The notes under the pieces: generated by a model | Told to the model about the DNA's origin: nothing | Database searches by the model: none | What the model saw: the letters and a program-made list of their open reading frames with translations, nothing else | Shown here: in pieces, positions 63,868-64,000 of the stretch | How the letters are laid out: every line of letters starts with the position of its first letter | Position numbering within the stretch: position 1 is the first letter of the stretch | DNA from: Streptomyces paradoxus | GTDB taxonomy: Bacteria; Actinomycetota; Actinomycetes; Streptomycetales; Streptomycetaceae | DNA: 64,000 nucleotides | NCBI RefSeq assembly: GCF_014202475.1 | Contig: NZ_JACHGV010000015.1 | Location: forward strand, 105,335 to 169,334 | Direction of reading: 5' to 3' | Translations under genes and position numbers: made by a program

Positions 63868-64000
63868 GATGGCCGGCCTTTCGGGCAGGGCGCGGCACCG
63901 GCAGGCGAACCGGTGCCGCGCCGGGGCGGGCGAAGGGGGGACGTGGTCAGCGGCCGACGGGAAGGGGAGTGCCGTCGGCGGCTGTGGGGGAGGGGTCGGG

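Noticed and set aside
62741..63898. 5' extension of the second PAPS-reductase-like frame
   Set aside because: Arg/Pro-rich out-of-frame reading of the DprA-like gene; ATG 62740 with a purine-rich site is better.
1..64000. CRISPR arrays, tRNA or rRNA genes
   Set aside because: No regularly spaced short repeats and no tRNA T-loop or rRNA sequence were recognised on either strand.

Overview
The window is GC-rich (about 70% in most coding regions), uses many GTG starts and 4-bp ATGA/GTGA gene overlaps, and carries actinomycete-type conjugation, integrase and NLR-like genes. It looks like an accessory region of a Streptomyces or close relative: a large plasmid, an integrative conjugative element or a chromosomal island built by repeated insertion. 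No tRNA, rRNA or core housekeeping gene was seen.

Layout. 1-4.7 kb (minus): translationally coupled type IV secretion genes (a cut-off secreted or membrane protein, VirB4-like ATPase, two small membrane proteins, TcpC/VirB8-like protein). 4.7-5.5 kb: a dense cis-acting region with CCCGACCACG iterons and nine TGCGCA palindromes, then a 73-residue ORF. 5.7-7.5 kb: an IS1182-like element with an amber-interrupted transposase, inserted in the loop of a hairpin. 7.9-11.7 kb: a tandem-duplicated helix-turn-helix protein, a membrane protein and a putative autoregulated 147-residue protein. 12-14 kb: a beta-propeller-like protein. 14.3-16.3 kb: remnants of a Tn554-like recombinase module. 16.6-24.8 kb: two convergent NLR-like operons (NB-ARC plus TPR), each next to a small protein, all four sharing a Gly/Ala-rich motif that resembles bacterial amyloid signalling sequences; an IS5-family transposase remnant lies between them. 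25.5-29.7 kb: replication-relaxation protein, a triple helix-turn-helix-like protein and a PAPS-reductase-like protein. 29.8-35.7 kb: three overlapping tyrosine recombinase genes plus a coiled-coil gene. 35.7-41.9 kb: small genes, a GNAT acetyltransferase, a three-gene set with a cupin-like member, and IS and cadD debris. 41.9-49.2 kb, partly of lower GC: a ribosomally made peptide cluster with a Nif11-like-leader precursor, a class IV lanthionine synthetase, a SagB-like oxidoreductase and an MBL-fold protein. 49.2-63.9 kb: a DNA-modification operon (DprA-like, PAPS-reductase-like, TIM-barrel DpdA-like, DUF6248-like, Mom-like) whose mom gene is split by a 10-kb Tn554-like transposon carrying a STAND-TPR protein, a toxin-antitoxin pair and membrane proteins.

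How the parts may work together. The transfer genes, the replication-relaxation gene and the duplicated helix-turn-helix gene all have the CCCGACCACG motif upstream, which suggests one shared regulator for element maintenance and transfer. The NLR-like operons, the transposon cargo and the mom operon look like defence or DNA-modification cargo. The lanthipeptide cluster is a separate metabolic cargo. The best novel leads are the lanthipeptide cluster, the transposon that split mom, the two NLR/effector pairs and the shared operator family. All functional statements are from reading the sequence; no searches were run.
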